Shown: in pieces, positions 32,211 to 44,082 of the stretch
Layout of the letters: each line of letters begins with the position of its first letter
Numbering within the stretch: position 1 is the first letter of the stretch
NCBI RefSeq assembly: GCF_040807025.1
Contig: NC_090982.1
Span: 76,549,931 to 76,613,930 of the forward strand
Direction: 5' to 3'
DNA from: Struthio camelus
Lineage: Eukaryota > Chordata > Aves > Struthioniformes > Struthionidae
Length of the DNA stretch: 64,000 nucleotides
Translations under genes and position numbers: made by a program
The notes under the pieces: model-generated
Seen by the model: the letters and a program-made list of their open reading frames with translations, nothing else
What the model was told of the DNA's origin: nothing
The model's database searches: none

Positions 32211-32601
32211 AGTGAAAGCTGCTGTGTAGTTCTTACATTTGATAGCCTACAGAATACTTTTTGTACTTGATTGTATATGTTAACTGGTTGCTTTTATTGT
32301 CTCTCCTGTGTTGTATTTCTTCCTTTTCTGTAGCTCTTTGAGAGGAGAGAAAAGTAATTAATTAGAAAAGTTAGGAAATAGATATTCAGGAGCAAATTGA
32401 GTGCATAAATGTTAAAACAACTTGGAAAATCTAAACTACTTGAAACATGCTTCAAATTTACAGTATCTTTTTCACAGTCCCTTTTCTATCCCCTCGTATT
32501 CATTTTGCAAGTCTTTTTCATCTTCCTGCTGGTTTCATGTTAGGTTGGGGGGGATAGTGGGGTTTTGTCCCCTTTACAGCTAATCTGGTAAGAAAATCAC
32601 C

Positions 32602-32624
32602 TTTTTTTTTTTTTTTTTTTTTTT
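32602..32624. repeat. Poly(T)23 tract
   Basis: This is the longest homopolymer I see in the window. No retroposed body is recognisable beside it. Confidence 0.97.
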
Positions 32625-33587
32625 ACCTCTTCCAGTAAGAGTTTTAAAATTATTTCATGTACAAGACAGAGGCCTACAGTATTCATTACCAGCTTAATTT
32701 TGCTTAAAGGTAGAACCTCTGTCTGCAAAAGGGGGAGTTTGCATTAAGCGGATCCCTGAACCTCTCTGACGGGTTTGGTGCAAGCCACGGCGGGTTTGCG
32801 AAGGGAGACGCTATCTTCTGTCGGCTGCCTGATCCGAACAGGGGCAGCGGGACAGGTAGCTTTGGGGATCTCAAGTCCTAGCTTGTGCTTTTAAAAAAAG
32901 CAAAGCCTCACAAGTGCTACCAGATCATAAATCTTAACAACGAAGGTAAATTCGCTACGCTATAGGGGATGATTTAGCAAACATCCTCGCCTTCGTTGCT
33001 ATAATAGAGGAAATTTTAAAAGGTTTAACGTAGCGGGCTGCTTTGTTCTGCTGAGATTAAGGTACCCTTCTTCCCCTTGCCTACCACTGCAGCTCACAGA
33101 GACCCAGAGGCCTTGTTTTGAGGCAGTTCTGGATGCTCCTAGTCTTCAGCCAGCTCTCACTGGCTGCTTAGAGTGAAGGTCGCTATCCATACCCTGAACT
33201 CCAACCAGTGTCTCAAGGAAAAATAGATACTATTCAGGGACTCATTTTTTTTAAATAACATTTCCTCTGATGTCAAACATGGGATTTAAAAGATAAATCC
33301 AGAGGCAAGAATATATATTTTTTAATTTTACAGCCCTTGAGATTTACATCCTCCTCTCCTGTGTTTGTAGAGATGACATTACAGCGCTCCTATCTGAGAT
33401 GTTAGTGAAAACTGCCATGCATGATGCTTTCGAGATCCACATACGCTTCAGGTGAAACCGGCATAAATTGGCTATAAAGGACTGGTAATTGAGAGCTCAT
33501 GTGTTCATGCCCATTTCTCCTACAAAGTGAAGATATGTATTAACTAATGTGTTCTCTGTGAACTGGACTGAATCTGTAATGAAACAA

Positions 33588-33593
33588 AATAAA
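33588..33593 (+). terminator. Possible distal polyadenylation signal
   Basis: This AATAAA lies 2.0 kb beyond the main signal and is followed near 33625-33645 by a GTGTGTG-like stretch. Use for a long GOLPH3 isoform is possible but unproven. Confidence 0.3.
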
Positions 33594-33599
33594 GCACCC

Positions 33600-36500
33600 T
33601 TTCACATTACAAGCTGCAAATGGTTAGTGTGTGTCACATGTATGCAATAGCTGAAGGATTCATCTGTTAAGTGATTTCTGAGTATTTTTCCTAAGGTTCT
33701 GGCCTACACCAGCTTGTGGAACAGAACTTAAAGAATTCCATCAAGCCTCATTTCTGCCTAAATCGGCTTCAAGCAGTTTGGCTAGTCAAAGGCTGTTACA
33801 TCCTCGTTTCCCCTATTGTGTCCATCTGTCTTTCTATATGGAAGGGTGTTTCCAGATTCAGAGGAGTACAGACTTCTTCCAAAAGAAGCAGCTCATTCAT
33901 TCTGTGGTAATGCTAATGTTTACAACAGTTTAATTACTCAGGAAATCAGGAGTTTTCAAGTGCTGTATAAGTGTCCAGTATAAAAGTGTGCTTTCAGGCG
34001 TGTGTAGGAGGTGGCCTTCTCGAGTAGGAGGGGAGGCTCTTTGGATGGGGAAGAAGCACTGGATCAAAACCACTGCCCAAGTTCATCTCTGAATAACGTG
34101 GGGGGAGCGCCCTCCCATTGGGTCTTGTTTTTTTTGGGTCTACAAAGCAGCAACACTTAAGCACTGTGAGAAGTCCAGGAAAATAAACGCCTGCTGGCTC
34201 AGCCAAAAGAGCTTCTCTAGAAATGGTGAGAAGAAAAGCTGGCTCCTAAGCAGAAAGGATAGAGAAGGAAATGATGATGCGTAGTAGCCTTTGTTTTTTT
34301 TCCCCTTCCTTTCTGTACTTACAAACAATTCATCGTTTCTTTTTTTCCTCTCAACTTTGGACTCCGGTCTTCTCAGTTTCTTCTCTTTTCCCTATTTCAC
34401 ATCTTGGTGGTTTCCTCTTTCATGCTCATGAACAATCTGCATGGATTCCCAGCCTCAGCTGTTTCCACTCTTGCTTTTTTGTTACTAACCTTTTTCTTCC
34501 TTCACTTCTACAGTCGCTCAAGCTCAACTCAGCTCCCCTCTTCTCGACTCGCTTTCGCTTCCTCTGTTCTCTGATTCTCTGCTGATGCTTTGAGGAACCA
34601 ACCTTTCTTCGACAAACAGTTTTGTCAATACCAAAAACTGAAATCTGATATCCTGCAGGTTTTGGCTTTCTGGTTGATTGACTTAAAGGAATCTGCTTTC
34701 TAATCAAGAACTCCACCGCAGCTGGCTTTCTGCTATGGCTTATAACACACGATTTGTTAAGATGAACAGGAATTGAAGCTAATTTATCTCAAAGCTGCTG
34801 TCTGCTTGTTTCGAAAGCTAAGCTGTTGTCCATGCAGCAGGGTGGGCATACAGTTGAGGGTAATGATTTTGCCAGTAGTCTCATGTAAGTAGATCTCGTC
34901 CCTGTGTTAATGCTCTAAGAACTTGCTCTCTCCCACTGGAACTTTTCCTATAGTGAGAGATATATATACAAGATTAATTTTCCTTCTGAGTTCTCTGTTA
35001 AAAAAAAAAAGGGTTGAGCTTGTGCTGCAGCTTTGAAGAGCATCTTCTCTACTTGGCCATCTACTTCATTGAAGTTGTAGAGATTTAAGTTATTTGGAAA
35101 GTTTCTTCCATTTGATTAAAAGGGGAGAAGTGGGAAAAGAAAGAGGCACAGATATACTTACAGTGTGATCACATAAACCCTATTTTCCTGGCAAAATAGA
35201 CTAAAATGCTTTGCTTTTTCATTTTTACTTTCTTGATTCCCAATACATCACTCAGTTCCTTCCCATCTGGTATATACTTGGATAGGCTTTGCCATCATCT
35301 AATGCACAGTCTGTCAGGATTTATGGTGCGTTCCCATTCTCTGCCCCTTCCTTTTATACACTTCTTCAAGTCTGTGGGTTTTTTTCCTTTTCCCTGAGAT
35401 TGATCTTGAAGGCAAATGTTACAAGAAGGCTTTGGTGGCTTACTGTAAAGTGCTCTCTGTGCAGCAGGATTGGTGTTCTTCAACCCAGTTCTCCATGGGT
35501 TTCCCATGAAAGGTATTGGTGGACCTGTCTAGAATGAGTTCACCTTCTGGGAAGTTTTCTTGAGGCAGTTACCTTGCGGCTTGGTTTCAGATGCTGAACG
35601 TGTTCCACGCAGCAGCACAAAGCAGAGTTACAAACGTTTACCAGGTCCATAAAATGACAGAGAGTCTTTATAGGCTTTTCTTTGTTTTCTGTCTGTGCAA
35701 ATGAAACCAAATCATGTCACAACCAGCTTTGAAAATTCTGCTGCGACTCTAAGCTCCTGAGGACCTCGGTCACTTCTGAAGATAAGATTGAGCTAGGTCA
35801 CGTAAGTTTTGCAATGCTAAATAGAGCAACGCAGCGCCTACATGCCATTAAAAATCTCAGGCCTTGTATTCAGAGGACCTGCAGAAGAAAATTAGCAAAA
35901 CCAGGTCATCTCTCCAAGCGACAGTCTCCCAGTAACCCACCTCAGCTGTGGCAGTTAGCAGAGCCCTTGGCAGAGAATTCACACTGGTGTCTGAACAAAA
36001 AGTGGTCCAAGGGGGTTTTCTCTCCTGTAAAGGTCTGAGATTCCTGATGCAGTTAATTTTATGCAATACTCTTATGACGTGTCAGAAAGATCTTGTACAG
36101 ATGTATGTTTTATTACTCTTTTTTTCTCCTTGGGAAAGTGGAGTTGGCAGTGGGTCAGAGGCTAGGAAGGCTTGCTACTCCTCAGGTGGTGTGGGCGATG
36201 CTCTCTGTCCAGGCAGGCTCTGCACCTTAATAGCCCAGTGGTGGAGCTGAACATCTTTCCTGGAGATTTCTCTCCTGGTGAACATGCCCTGTGTGTGCCA
36301 GGGACACCTGTGGGGTAGCGGAGACTCTCTGAGCATGGCAGCAGCAACCGGAGAGCTGTACGTACAGAGGTCTCCTTCCGGCCACCCCCTGCAACCAATG
36401 CACTGCAGATGTGCCTGGGTCCGTGTTCATGCCTGTGTGCATAGTCAGCTCTTCACAAAGGTTTCAGTCAGTCATGAAAATACCACGTAATAGGGGTGGA

Positions 36501-37773
36501 CAGTTGTACCTAAAAGAGGGGAGTGTCTGTGACCTTCCATAACCAGGAACGTGTACAAATAAAACAGAACTGAAATAAAATGGAATTGTACACATATTTG
36601 GAGTAACAGCTGAGGTCTGTTTTATTGGATGTGCTGCAAACAGGAAATGGAGCAGAATTCACTGAATTACTAAATTACTTTCTGCAAATATGTTGCCAGA
36701 TGTTAGGCACTAGCTATTGATAGCTTCCTTCTGAGATCCAGCTCAAGATTTACACACATTTTAATATAGCAAAATCTGAGCCATTCAGCCAAAGACATGC
36801 AGAATCCCTTTTGCACAAGCAGCATTGACGTACAGAGGAATATGCACACAGCATTTATAAGTAAGTATTTAAACTCGCTTCTTGCATTTTTCTTAAAGAG
36901 AAAGCAAAGTCTACTTTTGATCATACAACAGTATCCTTTTTTTTTTTCCTTCCTCTATAGAGAATGGAAAGCGCATGCTGCCAACATCACATATGGCTGG
37001 CAGTCAACGCAAGGGTTAAGGATTTGTGAGCCATGAACAGCAGAAATGTCTGGCACATTTTCATTTACTCTGTGCAGTGAAGGGGAGAGGCAACCATTAT
37101 TTGAGCCATAATTGCAGTGCATCTTTGGAAGACAATTGCTTAAAAGATAACTAAAGTTATGAGCAGGTTAGCGACTATCCTGCTCTTAGCATGTCTTTCA
37201 GGTTATGTTTATCGGCTGCACAGAAAGAGTTCAGAAACATGGGAGTTCACCCTGTGGGGTTACAGTAATGAATGGGGTTCGAGTCTGGTACTCAGCCCTT
37301 TTGTCACACAGTCAGATGAGTCCCAGCTCCCCCAACATCTCTCTCCCTCAGCTACTCAGAGCTTCCACGTTTGCCTCTTGAAGATTTCAGATGCGCAGCC
37401 AACTGTCAAGGCTGTCCTTGAAGCTCCTTTCCTTCCAAGCTTGTCTCCTCTCCAAATGCTGGGAGCCCCACGCCTGTAGGCCTAAATGTGGCTTCCTGCA
37501 CTCAGCCCTGGAGGTCTGGAACGATTGCAAGAAAACTGCACCTATTCTGTTTCCACATGAGGCAGCCTCTAGTGAATACAATGGGGCTGTCAACAAACAC
37601 AGGAGACAACCAAGTGACAGAAAATATGGAAAAGACTGAAGGACTCTTCTTTGCCTCAGCTTTCCCAGGAAAGCCTGCTCCTCGACCTCTGTGTGTCCCC
37701 CGATAATTTGGGATGGAGAGGGGCAGCCAGCAGAGGGAAAGCACCAGGGTGGGGACTACTCAGAGAAGCTGAA
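33600..37773. other. Intergenic, no gene recognised
   Basis: The open frames are short and resemble no family I know. About 34280-34580 is strongly pyrimidine-rich on the + strand. I found no match to PDZD2, the gene that lies tail-to-tail with GOLPH3 in mammals. Confidence 0.7.
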
Positions 37774-38063
37774 GTTTCAGTCAGAATACCAAACACGAGA
37801 AATGTAGGACAATTACACAGCATCAACACCAAGTTAACCCTGTTCAGATACAACTACCAAAGCATGAAACAAAAGAAGTGAAAGGTTCCCAGTCTCTTCT
37901 TGGCCTCACATCAGTGTCTTATATAAATGGAAGTATCAAGGCACACAGTGGTGCAGCATGAACTTTTATTCCCTGTGGGGATCTCTCTTACAGCACTGTC
38001 TATTTGTTCCTCTCTGATTTACACCATGCTTTTCAGCACAGGTTCTTAGCATCTCTCATTTTT
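37774..38063 (+). repeat. Left arm of a long inverted repeat
   Basis: This sequence begins TTTCAGTCAGAATACCAAAC and is repeated in inverted orientation at 39314-39588. Aligned by eye, the arms are roughly 95% identical: scattered substitutions, a 2-bp indel (TATATAAA against TATAAA) and a 12-bp indel near 37950-37965. The outer end is sharp and the inner end falls near GCATCTCTCAT. Confidence 0.95.
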
Positions 38064-39313
38064 CATTTCAACCTTATTTAAGACCACTGACAAATTGCCA
38101 CCTCCATCTGACCTCCCTCTGGAAGATAACAAGGTTAACATCACTCCCAAACTGAACGGCTGGAGCAGCTGCAGGATCACTGCCTTTCAGTTCTCTGACA
38201 GAAGAAGAAACATTAACTGGAGTCATTTATAGAGAATCAGCAAACAAGGAGTCAAAAAGCAAACCCAGCTGCAATCTCAGTTTCCTCCTAAAGTGTTGAA
38301 TCATATCACAATTTGTGGTAATTGTTTTTTAATTTACTTAAGTACCTACCTAGGTATGTAATTAAAAAGCATGTAGGTGTTTCTTGGGATTTCTTTGGGA
38401 ATCACAAACCACTTTCAGTCTTACACGTTGTCGGCTTTGAGTCACAGGTGTGGTGAAGCAACCTTTCTGAAGACCGTAAAAACCTTTGGAAAAAGAAAGG
38501 GAAAGCTTTAAAGCAGGTGTGACTTGTTGGTGTAAATCATGATTTACAGCTGCTACTAGAAACTGGAGGAGCTCCTGCAGCCTAAAGTTTCTGGGCATGT
38601 TAGAGCAGTTGAGAAGGGGATGGGGTGGTAAGTGCAGATGGACCACAGCACTCTGAGGAGCTAATGGCTTTGCAAGTGCTTGCTGCCTTTGCAAGTCAGG
38701 TCCTTGTGCTTTTACTGCCTCTGTTCATGTGGATATGAGTTCTCCTATAGCTAGCTGGCTTTTATCACAGGATAGGCTAGGCACATTCTTCAATAAGGGC
38801 TTAGCTTCTAGGTTGCTGAGTTTTCTAATGCATAAGCTGGTCTTTTTACTTAAGTTTTAGATAAGATACACCCTCTTTTCATGCTCCTTATGTTTAAGAC
38901 TGAAGAGACAAATCTTAGCCTCTCATCTGTGTTTTCTCTAAGCAAGTGACTTTGCTTCCTCGTTAGCTTTCATGTGTGACCTCCTCTTTTAAAAAAGAAA
39001 AAAAAAGAAAGGCTAAAATGAACAGTGTAACATGCAAGTCAAATATTCCAGGTTGTGGAAAGTTGTTGGGATATTTCTTTGTATTTCTACATCTTCTTCA
39101 CTTGCCTTGTACTGAGATAACTGAGTTTCTCCTTAAAGCTGTAAAAGCTTGTAAAGTGGCTGTTAACGAAGGTGACTTTGAAGATGAAGAGAGGCTGCTA
39201 GTAAATCCCGTCCAGTCTCCTGACCGAAGGCTATATCTGTTTCCCACTGTGTGCGTCCCAGGTTTTGGCTAAATCAAGTTTTTCCAGTAAGACATCCCTA
39301 TATGAGAGAGAGA
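38064..39313. other. Unique centre between inverted repeat arms
   Basis: This 1.25 kb spacer has no recognised gene and no visible internal symmetry. The longest frames (110 codons on -, 38362-38694; 98 codons on +, 38976-39272) match no known family, and no transposase motif is evident. Confidence 0.7.
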
Positions 39314-39588
39314 TATGAGAGATGCTAAGAACCTATGCTGGAAACCATGGTGTAAACTGGAGAGGAACAAATAGACAGTGCAGTAAGAGGGATCCCCACA
39401 GGGAATAAAGGCACTGTGTGCCTTGATACTTCCATTTATAAGACACTGATGTGAGGCCAAGAAGAGACTGGGAACCTTTCACTTCTTTTGTTTCATGCTT
39501 TGGTAGTTGTATCTGAACAGGGTTAACTTGGTGCTGATGCTGTGTAATTGTCCTACATTTCTTGTGTTTGGTATTCTGACTGAAACTC
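39314..39588 (-). repeat. Right arm of a long inverted repeat
   Basis: This is the reverse complement of the arm at 37774-38063. It ends in GGTATTCTGACTGAAA at the outer border. In + orientation it contains GGGAATAAAGGCACTGTGTG. No target-site duplication is obvious outside the arms. Confidence 0.95.
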
Positions 39589-42390
39589 CCAGCCATTATG
39601 CTGTGATGTTTTCCCTGAGAAGATGCATTTATGTTGTAATTAAGTCGCCTCACAACCTTTTCAAAAACAAACTGAACAGCTTAAACTCCTTAATGGCATG
39701 TCAGTACAGAAGAGCAGACATGCTATACTGGCACAATTATCCCAGTAAAATACAGTGCCAGCCACTGTTGGAGCTCCCCACAAGGACACCTCTGTGCTGG
39801 GATAGGAGTGGTTTTTCTTTTGCTTTTCTCTGCAACTTCTTCCAAAGGGCCCTCAGCCCAGGGGGTTTTGGGGTGGGCAAGGGACTGCCAATCTTCTGCA
39901 GCAGCTTCACTCTGGGTGCACATCAGGAGCCAGCCCCAGGGGAGATTTTCCAACCTGGTTGGATGTAAAACTCGGGCTTTCACAAGGGCTAAGGAAAGCT
40001 CATGATGGCCCCAGTCCTTCCTGTCTTTCTAGGTAAGTCCAGCCCCCTGGGCCCTGTTTAGACCCCGCTAAGGCCCAGGTAGCTCATAAGAATCATGAAT
40101 TAAATTACTATAACATATTTTCAATCCTACTTAGATTGAACAACAATCCTAGATTTAAAACTCAGGGATACAGTTGCCTCAGACTTTTTTTTTTTAAACA
40201 TTAAGAGCAACCTGAATATAAAGACATGAAAGTTCACTGGAACCTGTTTCAGCCTGTAAGTGGGTCACAAGACACTGCATAGTTGAGTGAAATAACACCC
40301 ACGCAAATCAAATAAAAGAGAAGCTAACCTGTATTAAAAAAAAAAAAATTTCTGGATGCCTTAGTCATAGATGTCGTAGCCATGAAATATTCAAGAGGCC
40401 AAGCACTTAGTGGGGAAACGGCCGCAGAGGATGCCTCCAAACCTAAGCACAAAATTATTATACTGACATTAGCAGGTAAATCGCTCCCCTCGATGCTCCA
40501 GGGACCTGCGATACATGCAATTTCAATTGAAAATAATGGAATTCATGAGCGTGAACCTGGGAAGCGGTGTCTAGTGACAGCTTTAGAGGAGAAAATCTAG
40601 CCAAAAATATCTCATATACAAGCCTGCTTAAAAAAAATACACCTGGAGGGTAGGTAAAACTAAACAAAATCCTGTGCAGTGACCAGCTGATATTGCTAAA
40701 AGATGGATGCAGCTGCAGAGATCACTGCAAAGTGGAGCGGAGCTGTAATCTAAATAGCTTGACAGGAGGTGTAACCTGTGTTCCTGGTAATCACAGCACA
40801 GCCCAAACCTGTGCAGCAGTTTGTCTGTAATTACACCAGGCCTACAGGGCTCCTCGAGCAAGTTTTATGTATTTTAGGGGCCGGGCCTGTCTGCTAGGTG
40901 CCTGCAGGTGGGTCACTGCAGGTGAGTAAGGCTGAGGAGCGAGGAGAGACTGGAAATCACCTCCCCGGTGGGTCTGGTTGTGGGAATTCGGTACGGAGGG
41001 GGCTGGCTGGGAAAGGGGTGAAGGAGGTGGTGAGCCCCATCCTGAGCCCCCGGAGGGGATAGCTAACACGCTAATCTTGCTGAGCGGACTGAGATGGGAT
41101 CACGCTGTACGGGTTGGTCTGGGCTCTGCTGGCTTTGTTGGCTTCTGTAGTCAGCTCCTGCGCTCAAGCAAAGTCTGGCTTTCTCCAGCCAGATTTGCTG
41201 AGCCCCCGTTTACCTGCGCGGCGGCGGGACGAGGGACGGCCGGGGTGGGATGGGAACTGGGCTTGGCACCGTGTTACGCTGCAGGCTCCCTGTGGGATGG
41301 TCGGTGAGTCACTCGGTTTCTCCTTACCTCTGCTTCTCTGCTGGGAAATATAGGGGAAAAAAACCAGAGATAACTCAGCTATTCTCTTGCGCTGGGCTTG
41401 TCCTGTTGATGTCCCGTTGGTTTCCTGGTGTAAGCTCTTTTAGGAGAGACAGGTCTCTCTTCCCATATGAATGCATCATACCCATATGAGTGCATGTTTA
41501 CAGGCTTCTGGGTGCTACTCAGGTGGAGAGGGACCCTCTCCTCCCATCAGCACTGCCTGCAGTTCCTAATTGACAATAGAAACAGAATGGAATAATTTCG
41601 CAGTCAGTGAAAATGTTGATAAAATGGTAGCGACTGGCATATAAAACAGCAGGGACCTAAAATTATTGGTGTCTATTATAATGCTTTGCATGCATTGTCC
41701 TGGCAACATAAGTGGATCTTCCTCAAATAGATGGTTTCCCACCATCTGTTTGTCTGAGCCTGAGCTCAGACTGATGCAACAGTCCAGGAGCAAAGCTGCT
41801 GCCACTGCTTCCCCCACCTGCACTATCTAACCCAAGCCCCTGCACCCTAAAGGCATGAACACATGTGCTAGCGTCCAGACTGGCTGAAGAGGATGACTTT
41901 TTGTATCAAAATTTGGGACACCTTGCTTCTAACTGAAACAAATGCATTATTGGGTCATTTCTCCTTACTTGTCAAAACGGCTTCAGGTTTGGCATCAGCT
42001 TAGGGGCAGCCCTGTCAATGCTTCCATGGTCCCAGGATGCACATGTGACAGTGAAAGTGCAATTAGCTGGGCTTTTCTCATCAAGCTGCTGTTGGGCTCT
42101 GTTTGTAGATGCTGATGAGAGCACAAAATATTTTTATTGCCTATAAATATGCGCCCTGAAATCTACAGGAAGTTCGTTTTTATCAGCCGAAAGCCCACTT
42201 CGGGAGGAAAACTAAACCCCTTGCCCTTGAAATAGCTTCCAAATTCTAAAAACAGCATATCTATCTAGCTAGCTCCCTTAGTTACAGAGCATTAATCACT
42301 GCCATATTATACACAGCATGTAAAATTTAAGTAATAGAATCGCTGCCCCCATAGCCATATTTGCAACTAAAAGCTGATAAATAGAACCAC

Positions 42391-42463
42391 TGACCTCAGC
42401 TGGTCGATTTAACCCGATGAGTCATGGTCTTGGGGCCACATATGCTTCCTCTGCTAATAATTC
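42391..42463 (+). repeat. Related segment pair, copy A
   Basis: This copy shares TGAYCTMAGCTGGT and then TCAYGGTCTTGGGGCCACAY with copy B at 43146-43202. It carries an extra 13 or so bases between the two blocks. It is probably an old dispersed or local duplicate; no family is assigned. Confidence 0.6.
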
Positions 42464-43145
42464 TTGTTCCTATTTATTTTTTTGAAGTGCACTGGCATAC
42501 TGCGTACCACAGAACAGCTTCTCTAATGGGCAGCTCCAGAAATAGCAATATCCCATTAGTTCTCCTTCCTTTGTAAGGATTTCACAGTCGCTATTTATCC
42601 TGCGCAGAGCCAGAGGATCTCAAAGAGGTGGGGGCAAGACTGCTGGGAGAGAGGGAGGCTGGCGAGAGTGAGACCGTCTAGCAGTGATTCCTCTTAAAGT
42701 TCTCCATTTCCAAAGCACCCTGGTATCTTCTTGCTTTTTGCTTTACAGGGAGCTAAGTTGTAGAGAAAGGCATAGCAGAACTGGGGCTCCTCTGCTTCAG
42801 CTGCTGGGAGAGTGATATCTATGCCATGACCGATGGATCTGCCCACAACAATAGCCTTAGCATTGCTCACAATGGGATTGTTTCACTGCAAAACATTGGC
42901 CATTTCAGCTTGGCTGAACAAGAGATAGACTTGAATCACAATCAGGGTGTTGTTTTAGTGGTGCAGGTGGTCCATAGTAGACCACTTGTCTTGGACTAGG
43001 ATCCCCCTGGGCTAGCTGCTGCACAGAAATAGAGCAGAAAAGCCCTCTTACTGTTCCAGTCGGTCCTAATTTGCATGCAAGTTAATAGTCACATTTGTAA
43101 TATTTAAATTAATGCCATCAGTCACCTCATCAATACATCTGGGTT

Positions 43146-43202
43146 GATCTAAGCTGGTGAATCACGGTCTTGGGGCCACACATGCTCTCTCGACCAATAT
43201 TC
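43146..43202 (+). repeat. Related segment pair, copy B
   Basis: This is the second copy, 0.75 kb downstream of copy A in the same orientation and about 80% similar over the shared blocks. Confidence 0.6.
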
Positions 43203-44063
43203 GGGTGGGTTCTCACAGAGATGACCAGTCAAGGGAAGAACGAGGCAAGGCTGGTCAGAGAGATGAGCACTCAGCACTGCCAGCCACCCACTGGTATGCA
43301 TCTGCCAGGGCAAAGAGGATTTGAAGGAGGACTATGACACTTTGCGGATCATAGGAGCACCAAGGGCAGAAGAGCCAAAGAGACTGATGGGAGGTGTCAG
43401 AAGTGGATCTATTAGTGCATAGTTCACCACCATCACAAACGGCGTTTGCTTGATGGCTTTCCATCAACCCTGTAATTACAACCTCAAAAATATTGCAATC
43501 AACATTGTTATCAAATGTTGTATCTATTCCCAGCTGCAGGATCACAGGCTATGCTCCAGGGGCTTCCTTCCTGCAAGCTGGCACCTATCTGGTTTGCAAG
43601 ATGATGACCTGGCAGAGCCCAGCCAGCAAGGGCCATTGCTTTCACCGGCCTGTAGATGCTCCAGTGCAAATCTGGCCCCTCAGAATAAAAATCTGCTGAG
43701 GCCTGTTTCTGTGCTGGCTTCATGCTTCTCTGCTGGTCTTTGGCTGAGAAACTAAATGACCGGCAGTTTGCTCCCATGCCCCCGCCATGTCCCCAGCTCA
43801 CAGAGTGGATACATGGGGGTGAGTGTCCGTCCAGACTGGGAGTGCACCTCACCAGCATGGTCACACGTTGGCTTTGCTGCTCCTGTAGGCAAATGCATGG
43901 GCTGAGGCTTCCCCAAGGAGGGAGGGGGAGCAGCCACTGGCTCCCAGCTGCATCTCCGCTCTGAGTGGGACCATGCCGGAGGGGAGCTCCAGGTTTGTAC
44001 CCTGCTGTCCCTGCAGCACGAGGTTATTTGTTCAGATTTCAAACTGGCAATGTGATATTTATT

Positions 44064-44082
44064 AAAAAAAAAAAAAAAAAAA
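44064..44082. repeat. Poly(A)19 tract
   Basis: This A run is preceded by TATTTATT. It could be the tail of an old retroposed sequence, but no source gene is recognisable upstream. Confidence 0.95.

Larger units (their letters stand above)
31580..33587 (+). other. Downstream flank or extended 3' UTR
   Basis: I see no gene here. The stretch contains G13 (32198-32210), T23 (32602-32624) and a modestly GC-rich patch (about 32740-32870). If transcription reads through to the AATAAA at 33588, this would be an extended GOLPH3 3' UTR; otherwise it is intergenic. Confidence 0.5.

Noticed and set aside
37720-37740. Second CTCF-like site (CCAGCAGAGGGAAAG)
   Set aside because: It lacks the invariant GGC core and has two mismatches at key positions.
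39507-39968. 153-codon + strand frame whose first 27 residues match the start of a - strand frame at 37656-37853
   Set aside because: The identity comes from the DNA inverted repeat. Beyond the arm the two frames diverge completely, and no protein family is recognised.
43255-44082. Possible processed retrocopy ending in the poly(A)19 tract
   Set aside because: No parent gene is recognisable in any frame, no AATAAA lies at the right distance, and I see no target-site duplication.
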